64,000 nt of DNA from Anthopleura xanthogrammica (taxonomy: Eukaryota > Cnidaria > Anthozoa > Actiniaria > Actiniidae), in the NCBI GenBank assembly GCA_964019055.1, contig OZ025215.1, positions 1,345,001-1,409,000 on the forward strand, in the 5' to 3' direction. This document shows, piece by piece, positions 44,282 through 55,400 of this stretch. The notes beneath the pieces were generated by a model. The model saw only the letters and a list, made by a program, of their open reading frames with translations. It searched no databases and was not told the origin of the DNA. The translations under genes and the position numbers were made by a program. The first letter of the stretch is position 1. Each line of letters begins with the position of its first letter.

Positions 44282-44287
44282 TTTATT
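44282..44287 (-). promoter_or_regulatory. Polyadenylation signal of the CK2 beta-like gene
   Basis: Minus-strand AATAAA (TTTATT on plus) about 50 bp past the stop codon of the CK2 beta-like frame. It suggests the frame is a transcription unit with a very short 3'UTR. Confidence 0.6.
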
Positions 44288-44335
44288 CAATGTATCTCCC
44301 AATTCAAGAAAAATTCACTTAATTTGTGTGAAGTA

Positions 44336-45136
44336 TTAGCGTAGTTTAGTTTTTTTCACCGTTATTCTAGGCGCTCCGTTCATAGTGATATCTTTTTTAT
44401 CGTTCTCCGAGCTATCTTGCTCAAAAGCAGACGAATGTAGCTTGAAACCATAGAGTTTTGGAGTATAATTTTCTGTAGTACGGTTTGGCCTATATTCTGG
44501 AAAGACCATGAATAGCATATGTGGAAGACCAGTTCCAAAATAAGCCCCATCGATATAACAATATTTCAACTGTCTTGGCTCATATACCTCGCAGCATTTT
44601 GGACAATAAACTTTGACCATTTCTTCTCCAGGTTGATCCGACATACCTATGGGTAACACATTAGCATTTGAGCACAAAACTCTAGGGCAATGTCCAAAAT
44701 CCCCGTTGAGGTATTTATGGAGCACTTTTTTGCATCCTTTGTCGGTTAGGACGAACCTTGCATGAATGAGGCCGTACAAGTGCTCGGCTGTTTTAGCGAC
44801 AGTCTTGTCTAACACGGACGATTGATAAGATATTTTAGCAAATCGAATAAAATCATCGTCGGGAAAATCGGGCTTGTCTAGGAGTAAATTCAACGCTTGT
44901 GAAAAACATGTTACTTCCTCATTCAAGCAGACGAGATTTGCAGGATCTTTGACGTATTCTTTGTCGACTTCGCAGAAGAAATCGTTCCCCAATTTTGTAC
45001 AAAAACGATGAATCCACTCTCCAGTACTTCCTGTAGTATTACAGATTTCTCTTTCTCGAAATAAAACCATCTTATCTAAGCTTGTCTCCATCGCGAACGC
45101 TGCAGTCTTCGTTCTTTCATTCACTTTCTTTTCCAA
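44336..45136 (-). CDS. Intronless divergent casein kinase 2 regulatory (beta) subunit
   Basis: Likely regulatory subunit of protein kinase CK2; 266 residues against 215 in the usual vertebrate form. An N-terminal extension of about 35 residues is followed by WIHRFCTKLGNDFFCEVDKE, the family start. The zinc-ribbon cysteines are C150, C155, C178 and C181 (HCPRVLC, YCPKC), and DGAYFGTGLPHMLFMVFPEY is highly conserved. The acidic-loop region between residues 80 and 105 is diverged, as are several usually invariant positions (GHC for GYC, VLC for VYC). The whole CDS is in one exon, whereas animal CK2 beta genes normally have several introns. This points to a retrocopy or fast-evolving paralogue. 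It has no internal stop and has a polyA signal, so it looks functional. The Met at 45136 is the first in frame that precedes the conserved part; a later start (M16) is possible. Confidence 0.88.
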   Translation of the reverse strand: MEKKVNERTKTAAFAMETSLDKMVLFREREICNTTGSTGEWIHRFCTKLGNDFFCEVDKEYVKDPANLVCLNEEVTCFSQALNLLLDKPDFPDDDFIRFAKISYQSSVLDKTVAKTAEHLYGLIHARFVLTDKGCKKVLHKYLNGDFGHCPRVLCSNANVLPIGMSDQPGEEMVKVYCPKCCEVYEPRQLKYCYIDGAYFGTGLPHMLFMVFPEYRPNRTTENYTPKLYGFKLHSSAFEQDSSENDKKDITMNGAPRITVKKTKLR

Positions 45137-46461
45137 TATGAAACCACGTTGGATTTCCCGATCTTTTTCCTTTTCCTTTGATGGACAAAGCAGCGGATAA
45201 ACTCCCAGTAATGTAGAATTAGATCGTTTCCTTTCGCACTAATGACGAGTTCCTTAACCATGCAGCTTGTAAATCCAAAAAAAACCGTATGAATAACTCA
45301 AGAACAATGTCTAACGAGACGTAGAATCTTTGACAAGAAGCACATTGTTGGTTTGACCTTTGCCATCTAGAGTTACTCACTTCTACACCGTCTGGTTTAG
45401 CGGATCATTCCAAGATAGTAAATAATTATCTCAAAGTTCAAGGGCAAGTCCTGGTTGAGATATTTATTAGTGAGTGCAGCCGATCGGATAATTTTTTCCC
45501 TTTTTTTCGGTTTATATACACACCCAATCTGTCATATTGTCAGCCATGTTCGTTGGCCAGCTGTAAGGCAACCTATTGAGTGCTTTTGTTTATATGTTCA
45601 CGCCACTCACGTTTCATGGCGCGTGAGGTCACGTTTCACGCAACACCACGCTTCACAACCCAACTTTCATAATTCTTCTTTCAAAATAAATTTAACAAAA
45701 TAGGTTTTTTTAGGAATTTTTTTTTTAAACAAATTTATAGATAGATAGTACATTATTCTATGTTCAAATTAAGAAATACCAATTACGATCCTTCTAGGAT
45801 TATTTCATTTTCGTATTTTAGTTTCCTGTAATTTTCGTTCTCAAAATAGTTTCAAGGCTACGACAATAACACGACAAGTGTCGTCTTAAACCATCCTTTT
45901 CACAAATTGAAAAACCAGGAAAAACGAAAATATGTTGATAAAATTCTTCAAAGTTTACGTCACTTCCGGTAAATTTAGGAAGTGCCTTTTAATTTTGTTT
46001 ACATTCCCCAACTTTCAAATAAACTTATCAATAAGTTTTCCAATTCAAACCCTGCCCTTTTTCTGCAAAGAATATTAAAATATCTAAAACAAAGATTTGA
46101 GTGAATTTTTCCCCCAAACGTTTCACAAACTTTACTTGAATTAAAAATAAAATATTTTCTCACTCGCTTCTTCGTCCTTCGCCGTTGCCGTGGTTACATT
46201 CTTTAAAATCGATATTGAGTCATACGTCTTTCTGCTCTCAATTAAAAGAGATACACTTGAATCAAGACGCTTGAAGGAGATTAATAATGTTATCATTTCC
46301 GGATTCCGTCACTTCCGGTGTTTCGACTTTCACCACAGGTAGCCCAAGAATTGTGGTTTGATCATGACACTGATCTGGCACCCACGGTACGACGGCGTGA
46401 CAACAACCGCATAGCGCTTGAAGTATTGATCATCCAATCACGATCTTCTGCATTGTCACCC

Positions 46462-46690
46462 AGCAGATCTGAGAAAAAATATTAGCCAATCAGAATCGAG
46501 AAAATTTGCAAAACTGAAGTGTCATCCTTAGTAACCCGGCGACTCTGTTAACGGTTATTTCTTTATTTCATTTTCTCATTCAATAATAAATATCAAAGTA
46601 AATGTATACAAAATAACAAAAACTTCTCCTGAAAATCTAGATTTATCTCAGATAAAAACTTTTATAAGTCAATTTTCGCAGGCTTCATGA
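46462..46690. repeat. Dispersed repeat family D, copy 2
   Basis: It shares AATATTAGCCAATCAGAATC-like, AAATTTGCAAAACTGA and AAATCTAGATTTATCTCAGA blocks with 10817-11062. Its ends (CAGATCTGAG and CAGATCAGCTG at about 46735) may be weak terminal repeats. Confidence 0.78.
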
Positions 46691-47462
46691 CACTCAGTTT
46701 TGCAGTGACGTCATTTCTAAATCACTATTTCAGATCAGCTGAACGGCTATGGTGACGGTGAACATGGTGAAGGCAGGCTCTGTTATATCCGCACTCGTCA
46801 CGCTTGACGTGACCCGGCTTGACCGTGACTGTAACCGTGGCGTGACAATAGAGCGTATTTATAATTTTCAAACTCAATGGTAGGGTTCGAATTACATTCA
46901 TATTGATCTACGATGATGGATGATGAATGATGATTATAATTTCTATTGGCAAACAAAAAACCACAACACTAAAGCCGGAATAACCCGTGATCTAAAATGG
47001 AAAAACATAACCCAAGCTACAATAGCGCACTCTAATATTAGTATCAACGGATCCGGAAGCGTTTATACCATCTGATTACCGTCTAATCCTTGGGAGGTAT
47101 GTTTGGAACCGATGGTAATTTTGCGGTTTCTTCTAATGGCCAGTAATTTCCGGGAAAAACCCTGAGTACCGGAATGATTTTGACATGATTTAAAATAAAG
47201 ATGAGAAAGATTACCAAATCCAGCTTATTGTTAACCTTACGCGCACCTTATTTCACCAACTTTATGGCCTCAAGTACTAAACTAACGCGCGCGCTGTGTC
47301 CAAAGCAGGGTATCTGCGTCACGTGATCACTTGTGGTTGTATGAGTCGAAGAAATTCGAAACTCGTGACTTTAAAGTTAATGACATGTCTTTGGTCTTTT
47401 TTGTTGTTGTTTGTTTTTGTTTTGTTTGTTGTATTTTTATGCCACTTCACTGTAGACTGCTT

Positions 47463-47770
47463 GTCATTGATTCATTCATTCATTCATTCATTCATTCATT
47501 CATTCATTCATTCATTCATTCATTCATTCATTCATTCATTCATTCATTCATTCATTCATTCATTCATTCTTTCATTCATTCATTCATTCATTCATTCATT
47601 CATTCATTCATTCATTCATTCATTCATTCATTCATTCGTTCGTTCGTTCGTTCGTTCGTTCATTCATTCATTCATTCATTCATTCATTCATTCATTCATT
47701 CATTCATTCATTCATTCATTCATTCATTCATTCATTCATTCATTCATTTATTTATTTATTTATTTATTTT
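47463..47770. repeat. CATT/CGTT/TTTA tetranucleotide microsatellite
   Basis: About 300 bp of CATT, with an internal block of six CGTT units at about 47637-47660 and a terminal TTTA block. The Phe-Ile-His-Ser frames are artefacts. Confidence 0.95.
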
Positions 47771-48242
47771 AGCGTTATTTAGATTTGTACTATAAGTTTC
47801 AGATGTTATTGTATATTTCCTATACCTTTTCATTGTTATTTCAAAGGGAATCGCCTATAGCATGGGACTTAGAGTCCCGTTCACACTTTCCCCATTGGGT
47901 AGCCCAGATAGCATTTGTAATCTTTTTATTCTTATATGCCCAATAAATATGTAAAGAAAAAGAAAACTGATGAAGACACGTAGTGTAGTAGCCTGCGTAG
48001 TAGGCCCTCAGCGGCTTTTAGCATTGCGCACAATGTTGTTGCAAAAGTTTATAGATTAGGTTGATTCTGATTCGTATATGTCAGCAAAGCGACATGCGGC
48101 AGTTTCATAGTATGGGAGTGACATTCTTTGGTCCAATCACAACGCACAAGTTCATTGTTCGACCAATGAAAATCGACAGTGTCACGGTCACTGCACTGAC
48201 GTCTGTAAATTGAGTTTGTCACAGTTATCAGCCGTTTCGAAA

Positions 48243-48391
48243 TTGAGGTAAAAACTGGGCCGAGTTGACATTACAGTGCATGGTGGACTATTTTAGGGGA
48301 CATATTTCCAAAATGGCGTCTATTTCGTCCACTAAAACATTCCCACAATGCACCGCAATACCAACTCGACGCAGCTTTTTCCTCAACCTCA
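48243..48391. repeat. MITE with GAGGT termini
   Basis: The left arm AATTGAGGTAAAAACTGGGC...GAGTTGACATTACAGTGCAT faces ATGCACCGCAATACCAACTC...TTTTTCCTCAACCTC. About 150 bp, non-coding. Confidence 0.78.
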
Positions 48392-48565
48392 GAAAAGCCA
48401 ATACAAATTCTGCTCTTATGAAATACCTCGCCAAGCCATGAATATAAAAAGTCAATCTAAACTGATAATCTAGTGCAGGCTTTATTTATTTGGCTGAAAT
48501 TTCTGCCTTAAGAACTCATTAGCTCCAAGCATCACGTCGTTGTCAACAAAGCATAAAGTCACGAT

Positions 48566-48840
48566 AATATGCGAGCAACAAAATCGTGCAACTTGTTGCG
48601 CAGCATTCTTGCGTTTCCAGATGCATTGTGAATGTGCTCTTATCATCCTGTACAACAACACAATTTTGTTGAGCGACTTTGTTCGGTGGCAGAAGTAGAA
48701 GCTCTTTCTAACCTTTGTGACAATGAAAATTTAATGCACGCGGGATGGTATATAATACGAGCCACCTTCACTCTGCAACTTGCAACGCAACAATGTTGCA
48801 CGACAAGTTGCACGATTTTATTCCTCGTACAAACGCACTT
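48566..48840. repeat. MITE family C, copy 3
   Basis: GAGCAACAAAATCGTGCAAC at the left and GTTGCACGATTTTATTCCTC at the right form the terminal inverted repeat. The interior has AACAACACAATTTTGTTGAG, as in copy 1. Confidence 0.82.
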
Positions 48841-49289
48841 TAACTAAGAAATCGCCCTACGCACGCGATCCGCCTAGCTGCAAATATTCTTTTGATTAAA
48901 GGCGGTTCCCACACGCATCGGCAAAATGGAAAGGTTACTGAGTGACTTGTTTTGGTATCCAAACACATATTCCAATGGACACGATATTAAATTAACATTC
49001 TTACAAGATTACATCGAGTTTATCTCATGCGCGGTCAAATATTTTCGGATTTTTTTCACAAACAAAAATTATATCTCGTCCGGATCCAATTGTACATCTG
49101 ATGTTATCAATCGATTTAATTACCACCGCATCGATAAGAGAAAAGGTTAGAGCACGCGCAGGACACAATCAACGCAAAACTTAATTACATATCTTTGATT
49201 TTCATCGGCTTTCGAACTTGGCTCCTATTATTCTATTCCGCGAAAATGTTTGTATTTCGTTGAAGAACCAATAAAGTAGAATCTCAGCC

Positions 49290-49480
49290 AACCTTTATTT
49301 TTTGGTCTCTAAATAAAGGGTTTTTGTGCAGTCTGATTTATACCTCTGTTGAGCGACCTAACTTATTTGGCGACCAGGACGACCAGTTTTCAAAGTCCCA
49401 AAGAGGGTTTTTACACTAATTTATACCTCTATTAAGCGGCTTACCTCTATCTACCGACCAGTTGTGACGATTCGTCGAGG
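49290..49480. repeat. Duplicated repeat with TTTATACCTCTRTTRAGCG blocks
   Basis: Two related blocks (AAAGGGTTTTTGTGCAGTCT...TTATACCTCTGTTGAGCGAC and AGAGGGTTTTTACACTAATT...TATACCTCTATTAAGCGGC) lie about 105 bp apart, each followed by a CGACCAG sequence. They are probably remnants of a DNA transposon or its MITE. Confidence 0.55.
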
Positions 49481-50365
49481 ATGGCCGGGTTATAAAGGTC
49501 CTCCTATTCAATTTACGGTAAAATATCAAAGGACGTAAGATCGCACTATTTATAAACAAGTTTTCGCATGACTCGAGAAAGGGCACTGTAGGCACAGCCT
49601 TTGAATCAAACAAAGCGCGCGAAATCATAGTTCAGCGAATGAAAATGCTCGGTACGGCTACGTCACGGACATGAGTCGAATTCTATCAACACTGAGCCTT
49701 GACTCTAAGAATATTTCTTTGGCATATAATCTGTAACTTAAAGCTATCACTGTAATGCTCATGGGTTTCCTCCCTGTATGGACCACCATGACTATGTGCA
49801 TTTCGTGCTTCAAGAACAGTTTTCCTCCCTCTAATCCGCTCAAGAAGTTAGAATTTAGCTCAATATTGTAGGGCGTTAGTAGTCAAGGAGTCAAGTATAG
49901 ACCAGCATAGCCAAATATTTTAGAGCTGATAAGTGCAATGCATACAGCAATGATCCCAAAATATAGTAATGAAAACATTAAGTTGTGGAGATGGCGCTCA
50001 GTGTGGCAAGCGTGCGACATTTTTCTGATTTCATTAGCTTGATGTCACCCTATCATTCAAAATATTTGACTCGAGGTCTTTAAGTTTATCATCGGCTAGC
50101 GTTTTGCGCAAAACACATTGAATGCAAATGAAAAACGATCTGAGCTTTGGGTTATCGTCTAGTCGATCGATTTGACGTCTGAAGTATTGTAGTTAGGACC
50201 GTTTGATCCCTATACTATCAGCACAGAAGTAGAACTTACTTGAAAATTACTTTAGGTCAAGTTATTAGGATTGGAAGTATTTCATTTTCTGCACGTAACA
50301 ATATGAAACGTGAAGGCGTATCATGTGAAGTAAGAAAGAATATAAACAGGAATGTAAAGAAACTA

Positions 50366-50839
<474 letters not shown>

Positions 50840-52450
50840 CTACCGCAAAAGACCTATACTGGCTTACATCAGTATCGTGTATATTGCGAACATATCTCTG
50901 TGTCACTGAATGAGCGGTATGCCTTTGCTGTTTCCTATTTGTCAACCCAACACAGTTCCATCTATCATTGAGTCGGGTGAAAAATAATCTGCCCATGCAA
51001 ACGGTAAACTACGTGATCAGGTCAACGACTGTTCCACCCTTCTGAATACGAATCTTCCAGATTTATCCTCAACTCACAATATCCCAGAGGCACATACAAA
51101 AGAACTCGCAAATTTTTCAAATTTTAAATCCAAAAACATGTTTCTAACTCAATATTTTCGAAAAAATGGAATTTGAATCCAAGACTTAAGTGTAGGCGCC
51201 ACTTTCGCTGTACAAACCGACGTATTTATTCCTGCTTTCTGAGGCTAATTTAACTGCATCCTTCCTTATCTAGTCGCCCAAAGAGCCGCACTTCTGTGTT
51301 TCGCGATTAAAGTTCATAATTCAAAGCAATGTACCAATTTTTTTCTTTGATGCTTGCGGTCATTTAAAAGTAGGCTCTGGAAAAAACGCAATGCCGACTT
51401 TTTCACTTACCTGGCCCCAAACTGGACAAAATGACTACGTTTCACTTTAACTTTTGGCGAACCGTTTCACCAAAGACAAGCATTCTTTTATTTATCTACC
51501 TCTCGAAAATTTCTTCGCTCTTTTCCACTAGTAAAGAATTGTTGTTGTTTTTTTGCTTGAGAACTGAGATTTCACGTGCCGCAAAAGCTAAGAGATGCTT
51601 TTTCGAAAAATGTCGACAGACAAAAAAAAGTTAAAAAAGTTAACTGGAATAATAGATAATCTTCTTAAATAGCCCTATAAGTAAAAACCATTTACTTAAA
51701 GCTTCTACTAGCTTAACTCTAATCCTTATATTTGGTCTCTAATTCTGGTGTCAGTTGACATTTAAATATATAGCAAATATAAAACGTTAAGTGCTTTGTG
51801 GAGCGTAGTGGAAGATTTGTTCTCGGTATGATTTGGAATTCGCGCTGGATGTGTTTATGATTTAGATAAACAGATGGGTTTCTATTCCACTTAGCTCTGA
51901 TAATGCTCACAATGAGGTTGAAATCAAAGGAGTGTAAAGAATAGAAGTATGATAAAGTGTTTTTATTGGTGCGTTTGTGTTTGAACTGCATCCACGAGGA
52001 TTGCGGTTCCACTGATCTGTTTAGACCCCAGGGAATAGTGGTGACAATCACTATGATTCACTTAGGCTTGACGACCTCACAGCACACCGACTCGTGGACC
52101 CATTCTTAACTGACTACCACTCACGGCAATTGATTTTAAGAATGCTCAAAACAGGTTTAATTAAGGTCAGTTTTTGAAAGGCACGGACTGTCACTGGTAC
52201 ATCGCTCTAGCTCATAAACAAAGGCACAAACTCTTTTGTTTAGGACTCTCTTGAATGATTACTCAACACTTTTAGCCAATCATAGCCTTTCTCATTCAGT
52301 CGTGAAGACTCTATAAGTGATCTTGGTGACATGACTTCAAAAATTGTCTATTGAGAAACATGAGTGCGAAGAACCGATGGATAGGTGGCCCAAAAAACAA
52401 TTAAATTGGTCCAAATCTTCAGCCCATCTTCTGACGGCATCGATGGAGGG

Positions 52451-55400
52451 ATGGCGGAATCCTGCCATGTACTACTTTGGATTTTATTCTTAAGCGTAAG
52501 TTGTTCTAAATACTTGAAAAAATCTTATTATCCATAGGTATTGGTTGATCAAAGACGATTTAAGTTTAAGTATTAACCTTGTAAATTTTTATTGTGTTTG
52601 ACAGGGAAGTCTACGAGTTACTTCGTCGCGGGTTCCACTAGAGAAGTGTCAAGATTCGACAGTAGGTTATGTTTTGAATGTTCGTAATCGTATTACCACG
52701 CAGTAAGCCGATTTTTATGACTGTCTTTTCCAATTGAATTACTTATCTCCCAAGCAAACTCTGTCTTGTGTATATTTTTAGTCTCAGACGGAGCTGAATT
52801 CTTTTCTATGGCTAATCAAGAGATCTCCACCAGCATATTTCTTCGGAACCATCCACGTTCCCTACACACGAGTATGGGATTACATCCCCATCAACAGCAA
52901 AGAGGCTTTCACGAATAGTCAGAATGTATATTTTGAACTGGATTTGACCAACGAGAACACAATGCGAGCTCTTGTAAAATGTCAATTGTTGCCCACGGGA
53001 ATGTTATTAAAACATCTCATACCTCGAAAGATGTATAAACGTTTGAAATCTCATTTAAAATACATCAGAAGAAAGATGCCTTCATGGTTGCGGAGAAAGG
53101 ATAGTCGGTATGGCTCGCACGGGACACCTTACGCTGATCGACTCTACGAACTTTTAACTAAAAATTGGGAACGAAAGAGGCCAATATGGGTCATGTTGAT
53201 GTTGAATTCACTTACTGAAAGCGATATAAGAAACCGCGGGATTCCCGTTTTAGATCAGTACCTCGCAATACAGGCTTCGAGGGGTAACAAACTTATTGGT
53301 GCAGTTGAAGACGTTCAGGAGCAGTGCAATCCTTTAAACTCCTTGAATATATCGCAGGTTTGTGTAATTTCGATTCTGTCATAACTTACAAGTATAATTC
53401 ATAAACCACAGAGTATGCTCTTGTGGTCATAGTTTATTCAAAGATCTGAATGCATTTGTCATATGATATAATATTATGAGATCTATGGTTGCACTCCGTT
53501 TTCCTAAAATTGCATAGCAATTTTCAATGTTTAGAATTGCCTTCATTCAAATTAGGAGTATTTCTTATTATCTCCACAAGTTGAACTAGAATTGCATACT
53601 TGATAACTTGGTCAAGCTGAACGAACGATTGAGATATTTTACTCTGGGTTATGCTTCGTGCGATCCGTAGCAAACCAAATATAACTTTGCATACAACCTT
53701 TGTATAAATGCCGAACTTTATTGCCAGCTTAGCCAATACAGACGCGAGTATTACGTATAAATTTCCTCTTCGAAAAAATTCGTCGTTCCATTTGTTGTTC
53801 ATACGATAGCTTCCTTGAGGTTTCAACTCAGACATATGGCTTACTATTTATAAGATACAGTTTGCTGTACAAACTGATCAACGGTGTTGTAATTAGCTTA
53901 TAATTGCATTATGAGCACACTAGCAGTTGGAATTTTGATAGAATTATACTTTATTGAAAAGTATTGTATAGGAACATAAAGTCACGCCTGGTCATGCTGG
54001 GACTTTAGGTCAACAACGTTAACTTTTTCTCCGGAAACTCGCTGTATAAAGTTAATATCCCAGCTTTCACCGTCTAAGGAATGCGCTTATCATAACTCAA
54101 CATCTATTTCTTAATTTTAAAAGTTCAAGAAATTACTCCTTCGAGTTTTTTAGGGATTGGATTTCCAAAGTTTATCTAAACGCACAAAACACGTGCAAAC
54201 TTGGATGATATCTCTCGTTCGCGAAATCACTACTATATCATTTCCCCCCGCTGAAATTGTTATTGTTATTTTAAACATATCTGTAGCAGTGCAATTTGCG
54301 CCTTGCCTTATCAAAACACATTCCTTGAGATGCGATAGATGAGATCTACCGCCGAGCGCGTTTCCAAGCTTCGCGCACATGGTTTGGCTTATGTTCCTCC
54401 TTAGTGAAATTAAATTATCAGAACCAGCGCAGAAATCAAGCGAAACAGCGTGACGACGGGGTATAATGTCAATAAGTATTTTACAGAACAATGCTTTTAA
54501 TCAACCCAAGAGCGAAATACACAATATACCCTTAGGGATTTTGAATGGTATGATTTCATTTTGATATCAAACTTTGCATCACAGTCGCTGAGGTCAGAAT
54601 AGATACATACCACAGAGGAGAGTCGTTGTTGAACGCGTGATTCTCTTAAAAATACTTAGTTCGATCACAATTCAATTAGCATTTGACGTGTTTAATTAAA
54701 TATGCAAACACTAATGAAAGCTCTTCTATATATGTGTTAATTAAGTATATTTTGAAAAGAATTCGCTCGAGTACTCTCTAAAACTGACGCAATAAAAAAG
54801 TTGGTGTTCCCTCATTGTGGAATTCATTCGTACCATGTAAAACAATGCTTGGTTCTTGTACGGAAGGCAAGGCACTTTGAGCGTTCTTCGGGTAATCAAA
54901 GCACTAAAAAACTTTCTCGAAAACGCATAAACTACACTTATAGAACCCTTCTTTACCATTCAAAACGAAATGCAATTGTTTTTAAAATAAATACGTATAA
55001 AAACTCAAGTTTGCTTAAAGTTTTGTCAACTTTATTTGGAAACAGATTTTTTTGCCAGAACGTTGGTGCTCACGAGCCATTGTAATGGTAAATCCATTCA
55101 CAAATCCTTGTAAACAATTCGAATTATTTCAATACATTATAAACAAAAGAAAATCCTTTGACAACGCTGGACAAACATGAGCTTGAGATTACAATCTGCA
55201 GAAAGAGTGGCTCCGTCGCTTAAAAGTACTCACCGCCGGCGCCATTTCGGAAGCAGTTGTCCTTTCTTATTACATTTTTTTTCTAAAAAATTCACTAATG
55301 TGTCCTTGGAGTCGCCAGTGCTTTTAATTCTTCTTCATAATAGATCAAATCAATAATCTCCTTTTAGTATTGTATGCTTAATCCTTGTCATGTTTTTAGC

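Noticed and set aside
47296..47795. Phe-Ile-His-Ser repeat frames of 154-158 codons
   Set aside because: CATT microsatellite.
52604..52663. Possible extra TIKI exon ([16 protein letters not shown])
   Set aside because: It has an acceptor-like GACAG but no good donor in phase, and exons 1 and 2 join in phase without it with normal family sequence.
53524..53835. 103-codon minus-strand frame in TIKI intron 2
   Set aside because: No recognisable domain, ordinary AT-rich composition, no conserved context.
54150..54491. 113-codon minus-strand frame in TIKI intron 2
   Set aside because: No family, signal peptide or splice context recognised; length within chance for an intron of this size. A transcript or homologue would change this.
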